DNA from: Zhengitettix transpicula
Taxonomy: Eukaryota > Arthropoda > Insecta > Orthoptera > Tetrigidae
Reading direction: 5' to 3'
DNA: 64,000 bases
NCBI GenBank assembly: GCA_037074705.1
Contig: CM073596.1
Coordinates: 29,982,001-30,046,000 of the forward strand
A model generated the notes under the pieces. That model did not search any database. It saw only the letters and a list, made by a program, of their open reading frames with translations, and had not been told where the DNA came from. How positions within the stretch are numbered: the stretch's first letter is position 1; every line of letters begins with the position of its first letter. Both the position numbers and the translations under genes were made by a program. Of the stretch, positions 1 through 13,800 are shown one piece after another.

Positions 1-3000
1 AGTTGAGAATTGAGAGTAGAGAAAGGAGAGAGGCTACGAGCAGTTAAGGAATTGAGTAAAACGAAATGTAAGATTTTTTAGCAAGAAGTTCTCTATCTTG
101 CTGTCATCAGTGGGCGTTTCGCCTGTAGTCGTAGCGGTCTGGGAATTCAGCCCGGAGAGGACAGAAGAACGACAGACGTGATTCATTCAATTACAAAATA
201 TAACATATCTGGAAATAAATGAACCATGCGATTCCACGGTACTTCTACGCTTATGTACACTCTGAGAGTAATGTGAATAATGTTTAAAATTTAAAAGGTC
301 AATTTTAATAAGTTGGCGATTAACATGTGAAATGATTAACAATACATTTAAAGAGACGTCAAGTGTTATCAGAGGATTGAGTTTATAAATATGGTTATTA
401 TTGTAGATTAATTCAGAATTTCTGCGAGTTAAAAGTTCTCTAATAGCGTTGAAGTATTTTCTTAGATTTGAAAACATGTATTTCGGGGTTTCTATAATGC
501 TAAATGTAGAAACGGAAACGATACTGTAAAAGGATCCAAGAAAATCACTAATGAATGCAAAGCAGGAACTGGGAAAAATCTCTTACTTGCCTGGAGCAGA
601 CTTAGGGTAACGACAGAGACACGAAAGTATCCTCGTAAGTCTGTGTTCTCCACCGTTCATGAGCACAAAGTCGGTGCTTATATTTCAAATAATTCTTTAT
701 TCTTCCACGGCTAGTATATCAACATATATATTAGTAACTTCTGTGTTTATCGCGAAGCGTTACCTGTAACATGCAGAAACCTTTGTAGACGTGTATTAGG
801 ACACGACCGCAGAGGTTATGTAAGAAAATGTGGGAAAGGCGTTGAAGCTGGTAGGGCGTTAGAGGATCGCATTATATATTCCGCCGCAAGATACGATTAC
901 AAAGTTCACAGCGTTTTACGTACGGTAAATTCCTGGAAATAGGGAGAGTCGTTTTTCCGACGTAGCAACTCTACGGTGAGGATACTTTCAACTGTATTGA
1001 ACTAATAAAATGAAGACGTGATAGAGTAACATTTGGCCGCGTGTCTGACTGATATTTTGTGCTGGTGTACGCACGCACGGCACTGCGTGGAAATGGGCTC
1101 AGGACGCGTTTCCGCGTTTCGGGAAGTGAATCAGAGCGGACTATTGATCCCATGGCCTACCCCACGCCTAAGTCACAAACACACAGAAAACATTCGCAGA
1201 AACGTTCCGCATTTTCACGTCTTCCTTACCAGACGTAAAAAAAACTTTAGTAATTAATTTCAAATAAACTTCGTGAAGATGTAATTTTATCAGCGTGCAT
1301 ATTCCCCCCCCCCCCCCCCCACGCTCCCGGTCGTAGCAATCATTGTTTGATTTCTTCCACATGCAACGGAATCAGTTTTATTTAATTAGTTTTGTTGAGC
1401 TAATCACTTCTGGTTTCGTGATCATTTTGTTAAATAGCATGGCCTGAAAAATAGGACTTTATCCCAACGTTTAGGGAAGAGCCAGGAAATTCAAAAAAAA
1501 TTCAGGATTTATCCACATTCATAACTTACCAAGGCACCAAATCGTAGGATTATTTAACATCACATCAATAATTATCTTCCGTTTACAACACTGTTGCTGG
1601 AACGCTTATGTAAAGCTGTAAAGATGCTGCAAGTATAAATATCGAGGTTGTCTCTCGCTCCAGTGAGCGAGTGAGCTATGCAGAAGAGACTCTCTTTGTG
1701 TTCACCACGGACTACACCACAATTATCTTTCCACGCACCACGCGCAGGATAAAACCTCTGCATCATTAAGGAAACGGTCCAAGTGGACGTAATTCTGCAC
1801 TAATCACTTGGAAGCAAACGAGCGAAGCTTTCGTGCCCCTTAAACAGCCCGTGTACGAACCCGACTTTCACTCAGCCCTAAAGTGCACACTGCCTCGAAA
1901 AACATTCAAATTCACCTTATTTACGAGAATAGCTCACGCTGCAGAATTTTTAAAAAATTACAATGGGGTGTACATCATACTGATAAGTATGAATATTGAA
2001 AAGCTAACAATTCAGAAGATTCCTTTCAAGCAATTAATCATTAGAGATAAAACCATTTTTCTGCACTAGTCACTAAACATGATACCATGATACATGGAAT
2101 AGTAAATATACTAAAATATCATACTGCCCTTCTTTTTAAATGAGGGTTAAATGAATACTAGCTCTTAAAAAATATTTATAACTAATAAAAAATATCCCAA
2201 ATAATCGTGAAAATAAATTTATAAAGAAGTCAGCTTGTCAGAAACCTTCTAATAAAATAAAAAATAGCACTAAGTACGTTCATCCCGTTCACAAATATAA
2301 AAATTTACCTGTCTGAATATCTAAAAATTGAAAGACAATTTTTTATAAACATGTTATTTATAATACAATTATGTATATATATATATATATTTAAAAACCA
2401 CTTGCAATTTAATCATTCTAATATCAATAATAATTAAATCCATTATTGTAAATTATTTTTATCATTTAATTTAATAAGATTTTCAACGTTCAATTTTATT
2501 AGCAACAATATGCTCAACAGCAGTGTACGACAAACTCATTTCGGCTGCTTTTTAGAAATTTCTCCCCAAAATTTTAATTATTTATCGTTGTCAAAGGAAA
2601 TAAAATGTAAGTAATTTTTAAATAATTATTCACATAATTTATTTATAAATATCATGTTTATAAAAATTGATCTTTAAATTTTTACATATTCAGACTTGTA
2701 AAAATCAACGACCAATTTTTTTTGTATATGTGCACCTGAAGAGCTTCCAAAAATCAAAGAAACTATACGTAGTGCTAAATTTTATTTTATTAAAATATTC
2801 CTTACAAGTTGGCTGGTTTACTCATTATGATTCAATTGAAGTCATATAAATGTGAGTATTAAGAAAATAACAGAAAAACAATCACACTGATGAAGTAACA
2901 CATGTTTGTATAGGAAGGTGAACATCCTACAGGCTCAAGAGTGTTCAAATAAACAATCGGAACTGACTTTATTTCAATTAGCCACACCTTCTTAGGATTA

Positions 3001-5411
3001 GAATATTTAAAATATCTGCATGCAAGTTGTGTGATATTATAATTCAAAACGGCCCCATTTCAATTATAATTAAAGTACGACTTTTTCAGTTGTATTTATT
3101 AAATGAGTAGTGGTGTAGGATCCAGGCATATTTCGTAAATTGGTTTAAACAACAGCAAAATGTTTTCAGATTAGTAGACTTTGCTATATATTTAATACTA
3201 TCGTGACCGCCTTAAAGGAAATGCAGCGATCCGTGCGACACTGGTGAACTATGGTCGGCCTAAATTCCAGGAGAATAAGATACGCCGAGTTTTACATAAT
3301 GTTTACTTTTTTTTTCACCAAGATCGTGGTCGACAGATATCGTGAAGATATTTTATTAGATTCGTAGAGGCCAGTTTAATATGTATCTATTCATATAATA
3401 ATAACATAAAAATAGGCAGACTTCAAATAGCCTCATAAAATAAACGCTACAGTATAAATGCCCTCATTTATGAAACATATTGCAAGTTCATATTTGAATG
3501 AAATAATAGCTTCGTTACACGAGTATTCAATTTCCTAGAATTATTATTCCCTTCGTAACAGAACGAGAAATCATCCCATTACCGACGAAGAAATTTAATT
3601 ATCGAGGGAAAAGGTTTGAAAATGAAGCACAAATAATTTATTCTCCTCTATTTCTATGTAAAATAAAATTATAAAATCACAATAACAGGGTATTAATTTA
3701 TTCTGTTAAACGAACCGCATTAATTTACAGGAACTGTCCACCCTTTTGTGATATTGAATTAGTTTATATATAATATTGTCTAATTTATGATCGCTATTCT
3801 ATGTGTGATATTTGTAGATCAATATGACCAAAAGCTTATGTAAATTGATTACCTTTTTATTAATTTTATCTTGTGATACATAAAATATTAATTGAAAATA
3901 AGACTGCAGGATTTCTCGTCCAGTCAGATTTCAATTAGTTTCATTTCCATTTGAAATTGTTCTAATAACGTTTGGATTAAATGAGTGTGTGAAATAGAAA
4001 AAAAGAATAAATATCATTCCAATTAGCAATCACAATAAAATATTTGAAAAGTAAATTGAAACCGTGAGACCTTACTGTAAAACGATATATATAGAAACAT
4101 AAAATATGTCTGTAGCATTACGATCCGAACTTTTTATCGTGAGCGTCGTCCTTTCACGGAACTGTCCCGTTCCTATTTTGTTAAAGGTAATTAGACTGGC
4201 TGTCGTCTTGAAATGTCTTCATTCAGCATTGTTTCCTCCCACTAGGTTCTCTTCGTCTGATGAACTACCGACATTGTCTGCGGGGAGAATCCGCGACATT
4301 GCGATCGTGGAAGTTAACATCGTGAGAAATGCTTTACAACATTTCTGCTTTCTCATCGCGACAATCAGGACGGCTGTGACTCACTGAACCATTCAAGTTT
4401 CTTTCTAAGTTGAAGACATCGTCGTTTAAAATATTATAATTGTGAGGTTTAATAGTAACCACAAATTAACTACAAAAAAGCGGAAAGCGCAAAATAACGT
4501 ATTTCATGACTGAGTTTAAGTCTTTTCAATGATTTTCCTACCTTAAATGTGACTGTTAAAAATAAAATAAGAATCAGTAAAAAGTTGTAGTGAGTCTGTA
4601 ATACGAATTTTCAAAATAATATACTGCTTGTGTTTGTCAATATTTACAATTTATTCACTACACATTGAGATCGTAGGCATATGTTACAAAATTGCTGACC
4701 GTGAATTCATTTAGTCACGTTCTGGCGTTATAAGGAGAAAATTCCTGCTGTTGAAATTCCACTACACATTTCATTGTCTGTGTGTGTGTGTGTGTAAGAA
4801 TTCTTCTGTCTTAATATGGTTGTATGATCAGTTTGCAAGTGTTAGCCGTCAAGACGATTCCGCTCAACCTAACAATGAGAAACATGCCTTTGTGGCTTAT
4901 AAACTACATAACAATCAACCCACTAATACTAGAATTAATCTTAGAATTACTTTAGAAACATTTCCCTGTCGGTTTAAATAGTATCTATTTTAAAAATATT
5001 ACATTAAATACATTATATCTCATTTTTCGTATGTTTTTCATGTCTATTTGAAAATGATTAAAATCAAGATTTTCATTTTCTTGTCTCGATTTTTTTGTCG
5101 TTTCAGTATTAATCCTTTTAATATATATATTTTCTTACTCATTGTTTTTCACATACACTTAGTGACTATTTTTTATATTTCCTCATTTAGCTTTATATAC
5201 TTAAAATTTTATTCATTGATATATTATCCCGGATTTTTTATTTTTCATTGAAGTGTCTTTGATCCTATTTTTGCCTCAGTACGCTACTAGTGGAATCAAA
5301 AAATCTAAATCTTCTATCAACGAAAATTTGAATATGGAAAAGCCACAGAAAATGTTTGCAGGATAAACCCTTCGCACGGCCTATACGAAACCACAAAGTT
5401 TGGATTTGGGG
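1..5411. other. Non-coding AT-rich region
   Basis: Only simple sequence is notable: a C17 run at 1304-1320, a TA run at 2374-2391 and a TG run at 4779-4795. Open frames are short, lack domains and look like chance. The missing 3' exons of the phosphatase gene would be transcribed through here, but none was recognised. Confidence 0.6.
1304..1320. repeat. C17 homopolymer
   Basis: A run of seventeen C on the plus strand. Confidence 0.97.
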
Positions 5412-5628
5412 TTAACAGGCTACATGAGGGTAATCCACATGGTGGTAACTCCCCTTTAATAGTATAGGTAGGGATTTGAAAGGGGGGATGCAGAAGGGTA
5501 GAGGAAGGTAGCCAAGGGTTAACTAAGGATCCTACCCAGCATTAGCCTAAAAGTGATGAAGGGAAAACCCTAGAATAACCAGCATCAGGTAGGTCGGGCA
5601 TTGGGTACTTGTCCCACGCCCTTCCTAT
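5412..5628 (+). repeat. Interspersed repeat family B, copy 1 (3'-truncated)
   Basis: It starts taacaggctacatgagggta and continues through landmarks 'aggaaggtagccaagggtta', 'ggatcctacccagcattagc' and 'gcatcaggtaggtcgggcat'. The same landmarks recur in order at 34338, 57773 and, inverted, at 62383. This copy breaks off after about 217 bp. No protein domain is evident; the class of element is unknown to me. Confidence 0.85.
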
Positions 5629-5632
5629 GACA

Positions 5633-6837
5633 AAATAATACAAGTTATTATTAAAACCAAGCGCCTCTTTTTCACAAAAATAACGGAGACAACAGACTAC
5701 AAAATGTAGTGATGAAAGTCTTATTCAAGACAATAAATTATTGGAGACAGGAGTTGTTTCTATCGTAGTCAGTGGTCCCTAAATTAGTTGTCTGAAATGT
5801 GAACTAAATATTCTGGTTGAGCGGAATATACTTTAAATCGTATTCCTGAGACGAAGAAAATCGCAATTATTTTTTGTTTTAATGAAAAACAGTATTCACA
5901 TTGTGTAGCGTCGCATACGAGGTCGCACTGAGACAGTGGGTTTAGCCTGTCTACCTAAGAATCGTTTTAGGGACACGAAGTACCATTGCAAATTTATCTG
6001 AGACTCGGCTGACCTTGTTGACAGAAGTCTCCTGTCATTTCGGCTTGTTTTTGTGCACGCGCAGGGGGTAGTTGTAACCTTGGTGGCGCCGCGAACATGT
6101 CTTCATGACAGATGAGTCAGGAAGATCTGCTATTACGCACATCAGACGGGATTTCAGTTCCGAGGGAGACGGACACGTGACTGATCAATATTTGCTTAAT
6201 ATTTTATCGATTAAAGAATAATTATCGATTAAGTAAATTGTAAAATTTTATAATATCAAGCTTACTTGCAACTAACCGCCCAAAACAAACATTACTCTAT
6301 ATCGTAGTCGTCCTAGTCACATATATTATTCAGACAAACGATGGTCAGATAATGAGGGTTATTTCGTGAGGGGAAATAAAGTGAACCAAGAAGTCCATAC
6401 TGACGCCTCTCAGATCAGACATTTATTGAACGTTTTCCACGCGACGCCTGGGAATCATACACCAGAATGAAGAGGTCTAGACAGTTGGTGACTCTGGTTG
6501 CAGACGCCTTGAATTACCGCACACAGACTGCGCAAAGCGAGTGTAAAACTAGGAGAGCGAAACCCGATATCGCGGCTGTCCTTGGCAGCTCCACTACCCG
6601 CGTAATATCCCCCTAGAAAGTGGACGCACTCACTTCCTCAAACTTTATCGCTTTCATGTTGCATTAAAAAAAGTAGAATATCCTATCGCAGGAGCTTTCC
6701 AAACACCACTGATAACTCACGACCGAAATGGATTTTAAATTAACTGAAAATTATCTGACAACTTAAAATATATAATACAAATAAGTCAGAATAAAATATT
6801 TAATAAAGAAATTACCAATTAAAGATCGAAGGTTTTA
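5633..6837. other. Non-coding region
   Basis: A patch at about 5900-6180 and 6400-6620 is richer in G+C and CpG than its surroundings, but no open frame or domain stands out. No other structure was seen. Confidence 0.5.
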
Positions 6838-6993
6838 TTAAGAGAAGCTTCTCGGGTATCCACCCGGGTTATCTCCGTAGACAGCGACGTTTCGACGAAG
6901 AACTTTAGCCTGGAAAAAGATGGCAGTGCTAGACGTCGAAACGTCGCTGTCTACGGAAATAACCCGGGTGGATACCCGAGAAGCTTCTCTTAA
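6838..6993. repeat. Near-perfect palindrome, 60-bp arms (MITE-like fold-back)
   Basis: The left arm 6838-6897 and right arm 6934-6993 are reverse complements with one mismatch in 60 (c against t), separated by a 36-bp spacer. The arms contain agaagcttct, acccgggt and the inner gacgtttcgacg. The outer four bases at each end are TTAA, the target duplicated by piggyBac-type transposons, although the internal termini (gagaagc) do not look like piggyBac ends. A non-autonomous fold-back element is the simplest reading. Confidence 0.85.
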
Positions 6994-8089
6994 ATTACAA
7001 ATTCTTCATAGTCAAAGTTTTACATTAGGACCTCTTCAGATACATTAAGAGACATCTCTGGACTGCATTCCAACGAATACCAGTACTCAACTTAATTTTC
7101 TCGTGACTCCTTCAATGAAGGTTGAAAAGGCAGTGAGGTGGACACACACTATGTTAATATTTTTTAAAAAATTAAATTCAGTATAAATTAGTAAACTACT
7201 ATATATGTCTACATTTCAGAATTATCATTGGGTTTTATCTACAACATTATAACTCTGTACACTGATATTTTGACACGTTTTTGACGTAGTCCTACATGTC
7301 TGATGATGTCACATTTTTAAATATAGTACAAATGTGTTCTTAAAAGTTATCTATTTATTACATACCTGCAACACGGTACGAATTATCAAGTAATTATACA
7401 TTTAATAATCACAAATTGAAAATCTATTTTTAGTCAGATTAGCATGTTAGATGATTAACACGCAGAGTTGAAAGCTCATACAGTAAAAAAATTAATATGA
7501 GATTGTAATATTAGTCATTTAACTGGATAACAAAAACTATTAGGAGGCTGTGAATCGTGAAATTTGGAAAACAGTTAACTGTCTCATTAAGAATGAAATA
7601 CTGGTCCAAAAACGTGCAATTTTCTCTCGCAGTCCCCTGTCCACAGATGCTATTTACATGTTCCGCTCTTTTGGCTTTAGGACGTCGGCAACCCATGCCA
7701 TTAATGTAAATGATTCGAAGATTGAGCTTGAGAGCTAGCACATGCACTCAATTTAGGCGGCGCTTATCCCTGACGCATCTTTCCAGTGCGTGGTGCTCCC
7801 ATCGCAGGTCATTAGCTTCACATCACAGAGCATCGCCTCGCACCTGCCTTCCCTTCACCAAGAAGCTAATAAGCCTAGCTTACACTCCTAACTAACTAAT
7901 AATACGCTATAAATATGTATATGTTTAACTATGCGACTTCAGCTCGGTTATACTTCACGGAAGGCGCTGCTTAACTCGCGGCCTCATCTGACGTCCGCTA
8001 CAATACTATTCAATTCAAACAAATTGTAAAATTATATATACATATTGTAATATTCACAATTAATAAAATAATAAATATGCCACCACGTT
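6994..8089. other. Non-coding region
   Basis: No recognisable repeat or coding signal. Overlapping short frames at 7511-7895 lack domains and are treated as chance. Confidence 0.5.
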
Positions 8090-8560
8090 GCAGCCAAAGT
8101 ATGTGGTGTCCAAATTAATAAAAGGACAAGATAATTTACAGGAGTTACCTTGAATTTACACAAAAAAATTTTAAAGATAACAATAAAAATTACAATTTCG
8201 ATTTACCCTAATTTTTGTACATCTTAATTTTTTTAAAAAAAATGAAACAGCTTTAATGATACTCATTACTGGGCCTCTAATAATGATAGTGATTTGCAAT
8301 TTCCACCAATGGAGTTACAAAAGAAATAAAAATTAAATTTTACAATAAAAAAATTGTATAAAAGAATCTAACAAAAAAAGTAGAGAAATCTGACGGTAAA
8401 TTATATTTACATAAAAGTTTACAAAATAAAGTTTCTACATACCATTTTATTTAGCGCTGCTTTGGCGTACATCCACATTGCGTCGTAAAATTGTAAAAGT
8501 TAAAAAAAATGGTTGTTATATATTAGTCCTCATTGTGTCACAAAAATTGTAACGCTATAA
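8090..8560 (-). repeat. AT-rich interspersed repeat family C, copy 1
   Basis: On the plus strand it shows the ordered landmarks 'gggcctctaataatgatagt', 'agaaatctgacggtaaatta' and 'tacataccattttatttagc'. These match the copy near 33.5-34.0 kb and, inverted, copies near 60.5 and 63.4 kb. Edges are approximate. Confidence 0.65.
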
Positions 8561-11500
8561 AAAATTAATTGGGCCTGGTAATTATTTTATTTCGGGTGTT
8601 ATTTAATATATTAATCAGAACTTAAATTTATTGAGATATTTACGTGATATTTAACGACAGCAAAACTTGATATTATTATAATGTATTCAGATATACCATT
8701 TTGCCAGATTAACAAAAACCTTTGAATTCTTATTTATTACGGTCTAGCTGAGCTTTAAGATTATTCTAATTGTCTATGATGGGCCACAAGTAAACAGACT
8801 CGAGTTGGCAGCACGAAAAATGCTGTAATTATTACAAAAATATATTCGTTAATCAGCAATATTGTATCTATTGGGCGGTCGGCCGTCCACTCTACCAAGT
8901 GGGTTTAGGGCCTCTGGCGGGTTTCAACCAGCAACTCAAATCCACGACTTACATCGTATGTGGACTGCATTCTCCTAGAATGTATAGTCAAATCACGTGC
9001 ACTGACTAAATTGACACCTGTCATCGGTACATCGCCACTGACTCAATCAAAAGAAACGTGCCTCTCGCATTGAGAACCGTCTGCCGCTACTCTCACGTTG
9101 AAAATCTCTCCGTATTTATGTTATAATATTCTGACTGCCAGTTTGAGAACATTCTTCACAGGCCAGATTAAACAATCACCTTTTAGCTCTCTGTTTTCTA
9201 CAGCCTTCATTTTTGTTTCGTTGCGATTTAATTTAACCGTCTCAAAACTGTACTTATTCAGTAACATAAATAACTATGTTATTATTTAATATCATATTAT
9301 TGTAATTTTGTAAAGTATAACAAATAATAATATGACAAAAATTATTGATAGCTCTACGACGGAATTAGATTAAAGTGTTCTCATATTAAAGGACTTTTGA
9401 ATCATCTAGATCTTCCTTATTCTAGGTACAGAGAGCTGAGACCACTGCATTCCGTGTTTCCTGTTTGCTGCTCTATTTGTCGCGTAGCTGTTCACGCCTG
9501 AGCGATCAGTGCTTCCTCTTCTTCTCACCTGTCTGGCGAGATTTCCATATCCCTCCCACCCCCGCCTTCTCGCGCCTTTGTCTAGAGTTCTCATAATTGT
9601 CGCTCGTGTAAATGGGGTACAGCGGCATTGTACAAGGTATACCTTTGCTTAACGGTATCTTAGCACGGCCGTGGGAGGTATAAGCTGGGGGGAGGGGGCT
9701 TTCAGAAGGAAGACAAATCTTCCAAAATCCACTCTTTCCGAGTCGCGGCGGTAAGCAGCTTTTCGTGACTGTCGATGTTTCACTCTCGAACTTCGGCAAG
9801 ACTCATGGTGGATCAACTGCCTCTTTTTTCATGGCATTATCACCAAAATCCTATATACATATTCCTGACTTAACATACATTCTTACTAAATCGAAAAAAG
9901 AGATTTAACGTTAGATTGTTACTCCAATTTCCTCCAGAAAAGAAAAGAGACGGGTGATACACAAAACAGTGAATCTGAACATTCGACTTTATGTTTCCAA
10001 ATGATCGCAAATAAATTGATGCTGAGCGTTCCGGAGGCTACTCCAAAAGTCAACAGCATTGTGATGATTATTGAACTTCTGTAAGTAGATCGAGTTATTC
10101 TTGGCAGTGGATCAGGTTCTGAAGATACACGGACATTGAAAACACACACGTTGAGTTCTAGACATGTTTATTAAAGAACTGGAAAAGTACATACTAGAGA
10201 AATAGTGCAAATAATCGTGTGATACTGAATGCGCGTGCCCTCTGTTAGTGAAAACACGGACTACATACTGTTACAGTCATCCCCAACAGTTATAATTAAT
10301 ATAATTCCTTCAGCACGAAAAAGGTATCTGCGCAGATATTTACTCACTGTTGACCAAAAACTACATAGTATTAAATGTTCCGTGGATAATTAGTAGATGT
10401 CTCAGAGAAATCCTCATGGTCTTGATACAATTTTGTCCCCGTTGACGAAAATTCGCTACAGGAATGAGAACCAATACTGGTTTGCCGATGGAGAACAGAA
10501 TTACGGGGCAAGAAACCGCTAAAATGTCACAAGACTAAGAAATTCGGCGATGCGATAAAGTAACCAAGAAACATATTGCCTACATCAGACAGTTCCACGA
10601 AATATATGGTACTGCTTGTAGAACACAAAATTCTGGCAAACACAAATATCCTGCACAAAAGAAACTCAAACATATCACGTAATATTGCACAGTCTTATTA
10701 CAAAAACCATGATCCTAATATTAGGTATGCCAACTTATTACTTTTATACTTTTACTTTAATTTTGACTGTTCAAAGTACTTGATATTCATTTTTAAATTC
10801 TCAATAATGATTTGAAAATTTTAATATACATATAGTTAGTTGCAAGGCTGAAATATTAACTACATACATTCCCAAAAAAATCATTTTTGTTTGATTTGAA
10901 ATTTATTGAGAGAGACGAATTTAATCCAACAAATATTTCATAATCCAATATGAAGAATAACTGTGACAGATGAAGAAGGTATAAATTGATATCTCGGATG
11001 AAAGTTTCATTCATTAAAGGTCATGAAACTACAAAATGGTTTCAGAAAGGTTACTTCAATTTTCTGTGCCTGTATAATACTCGTAATACAGGCAAATTTA
11101 CGATATTTACATAAAAGTCGAACAACATATGCACCCATTTTTTCCTTATTTCACTATTATTTATTACTTTTTACTCTATTTATAATTAATAATCATATCT
11201 AATTAATTTCAGTGTTACTTAATTACATATACATGCTCTATAATTTGTCATATCTATTCAATTCGGACTGAAAATTGTGGCTTTGAGTCACCTTTTGTCT
11301 TGATGAACAGCGCTCATACTCTGAAGCACAATTCAGGTTATTTGTATAGGTCCATACAATGAAAATTGATCAAACATTTAGAATATAATATGTGGGGAGT
11401 TAATATATTCTCAATTTGCAGATAATTACCATCAATTTAAGGATTTGGTTTTTGATAGACTATATATAAAATATTCAGATTAAGACATAAACTGCCATCA

Positions 11501-11952
11501 TAAATGATTAGAAAGAAAAATAAATGAATGGCAACATTAAATAATAAAACGTAAACACAAAAAAGGTAATATAGTTAATTACCAGAAAATTATATTTTGG
11601 GACCATGTAAACATTTATATGAAATAGACAAAATAAATATTTTGCATTTCTCAAATATTGAATCAATTTTGCTTAGTTAGGTCTATTACTTGATGAAGTC
11701 CCAAAATTATTGACGAAGTGTAGTAATACTATAATGATGTTTTGTATTGTTTTTCTGATTATTTATAAAAATAAGCATACATGAGTTAGTCTAACTTATA
11801 AATGTTGATTTCATTATAAATGTTTGGCAGAAGATTTGTTTACTATTTATGAAAATTAATACTTTCTTATATGAAGAAAAACCATCACATCTATGAACTC
11901 CAATAATAGAGGCCAAATACAATTAAATTAATAAGTGAAAAAAATTACTTAC
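8561..11952. other. Non-coding region downstream of the last visible phosphatase exon
   Basis: It is probably intronic to the phosphatase gene, since the exon ending at 11953 has a strong donor. AT-rich, with no continuation exon or recognised repeat found. Confidence 0.5.
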
Positions 11953-12046
11953 CAATTGCTCTGGAAACAGCTAGTTGTCCATTCACTCTCCAAGTGCCAA
12001 AGAATAGGACACAGCCACCCATTTTTTCTATCCTTTTCCTTTCATC
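11953..12046 (-). CDS. PPM1E/F-like gene, last visible exon
   Basis: A 94-nt exon has acceptor attttctacag and a strong donor, ATTG|gtaagtaa (phase 1). It encodes [19 protein letters not shown] followed by [12 protein letters not shown]. This matches the PP2C segment (DE..RIE..GG...[13 protein letters not shown]). The split codon must become Gly, followed by Asp, in the next exon. I searched 1-11950 on the minus strand for a KPY-type continuation and found none, so the remaining roughly 100 residues are probably encoded outside the window. Confidence 0.95.
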
Positions 12047-13760
12047 CTGTAGAAAATAAAACAATAATTAATCAATGATATTATTTAAACCCCTTTTGAA
12101 CTCTTTCCTTAATATAAATAAATAGCTCATTAAGGAAAATATTTTGAAGTATACAATCACCTAAAATGAAGAAAATACCTTATAAATTGAGAAAGCCATT
12201 AAATTTTATATCAGACTGACAAAACTTTTATAAGAATTGGTTTAAAAATCATAGCAGATAGCATTTAAATAAATATGTATAAAAATGTAATAAATAAAAT
12301 AGTTACTATCATTTTAACTAACTTTAACAAAATAAAAACACACAAAAACAGCTACATTAGTTTTACAATGATTTTTGTTGGGTTACCAATAGAAAATACT
12401 ATGGTACTTTTATTAAAATTTAACAAATTTATAAGAATAGTCATGTCACAATATAATAAATATTTTTTATATACAAGCATAATTTTTCAATATTTCTGAT
12501 AAACAGGGTACTTTTCAATCAATTGTGAACCAAGTAAAACATTGATCTCTAACCTGAAACATATTTCTTAATATTCAAAACATTTGCAAATAATAACAAC
12601 AATGTTTCTTTGAACAAGAAGCATGAAATGACTGTCAAAGTGTATACCACAGCTTTGAATAAATGTCAATGTGGAATTTTAGGGGACGGGTGAATTTAAA
12701 ATTTGGTCAATGTTTACTGGGTGTTACATTGTTCGTTTTTTATAGTAAAATAGGAGGAATATAAGATATAAGTGAAGAAGGAAAGTTGATTTGAGGAGAA
12801 AGGGGTGAAAAAACTGATGTTTCAAACAGTTATTATCTCTGTTTGTAAATACAATGAGTTTGTTAAGGGTGGTCTATTCTCCAAGCTGATGCTCCTTATT
12901 CTCTGAAAATTTACACATGTTAACTGTTAGAAAAATCATTATTTCACTTTCTCATCAAATCAACATTCTTCCTTCATTTATATCTACTTTTCTTCTTATT
13001 TTTCCTCAATTTATATAAATAATCCTTTCTAGAAATTTATATGAATAATTCAATGGAATACACAATAAGCATGGGTCCATATTGAATAAATTGAAATATA
13101 ATAATAATACAATTACAATAATTACTTGTTTTGTAAACCATTTTCAATAAGTATCAGTGTATTATTTTGTCAAAATAAGTTCAACTTGCATCCTTTAAAT
13201 ATGCATAAGATTTGTTTTCATATAAATTTTTCATAATGCAAAGAGTGTGGAAATTGAGATTTTTTCTCATATTATAAAACTGTATTTTTATATTAAATAT
13301 TGCACAAATGTGTCAAGAGAAGGAGACACCAACCTGCCTATTAGGTTTGTGAGGCTTCACCATCTGTTGAACTCTGCCCTCACTTACTAACACTGCCTGT
13401 GAATCACCAAGCCAGGCTATGTAAAGCTTCTTGTCTTTTGGTCTGATGAGGGCACAAACTGCTGTTGTTCCACTACGTAGACCCTGAAATAACGGTTACC
13501 ATAAAAAAATACAAATATTTTGAGGACTCTGTTTACAAATAATTTTAAACTGCTTTAATTATTTAAAATCAGTTCAACATAAATATTTAAACTTATAGAA
13601 ACACTAATGATTAGTAAAGACAAACAGCATTTGACATATGCATGTATTATAACAACATAATTTATTTTCTCTGGGCAGCACAACGTTCAGACCTACTACC
13701 CATTACAAGGAGGCTCTGGACCTTGAAAATTTGACATGTTATTTCATTGTGGAAACAGCA

Positions 13761-13800
<40 letters not shown>

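Noticed and set aside
1572..1766. Minus-strand frame with a GARDNLDIY segment, considered as the missing C-terminal PP2C exon (G..DN motif)
   Set aside because: The residues around DN do not fit the GSxDNxTVxVV pattern, no acceptor in phase precedes it, and the rest of the frame has no similarity.
4106..4387. 93-codon plus-strand frame
   Set aside because: No domain, no splice signals and no support beyond its length.
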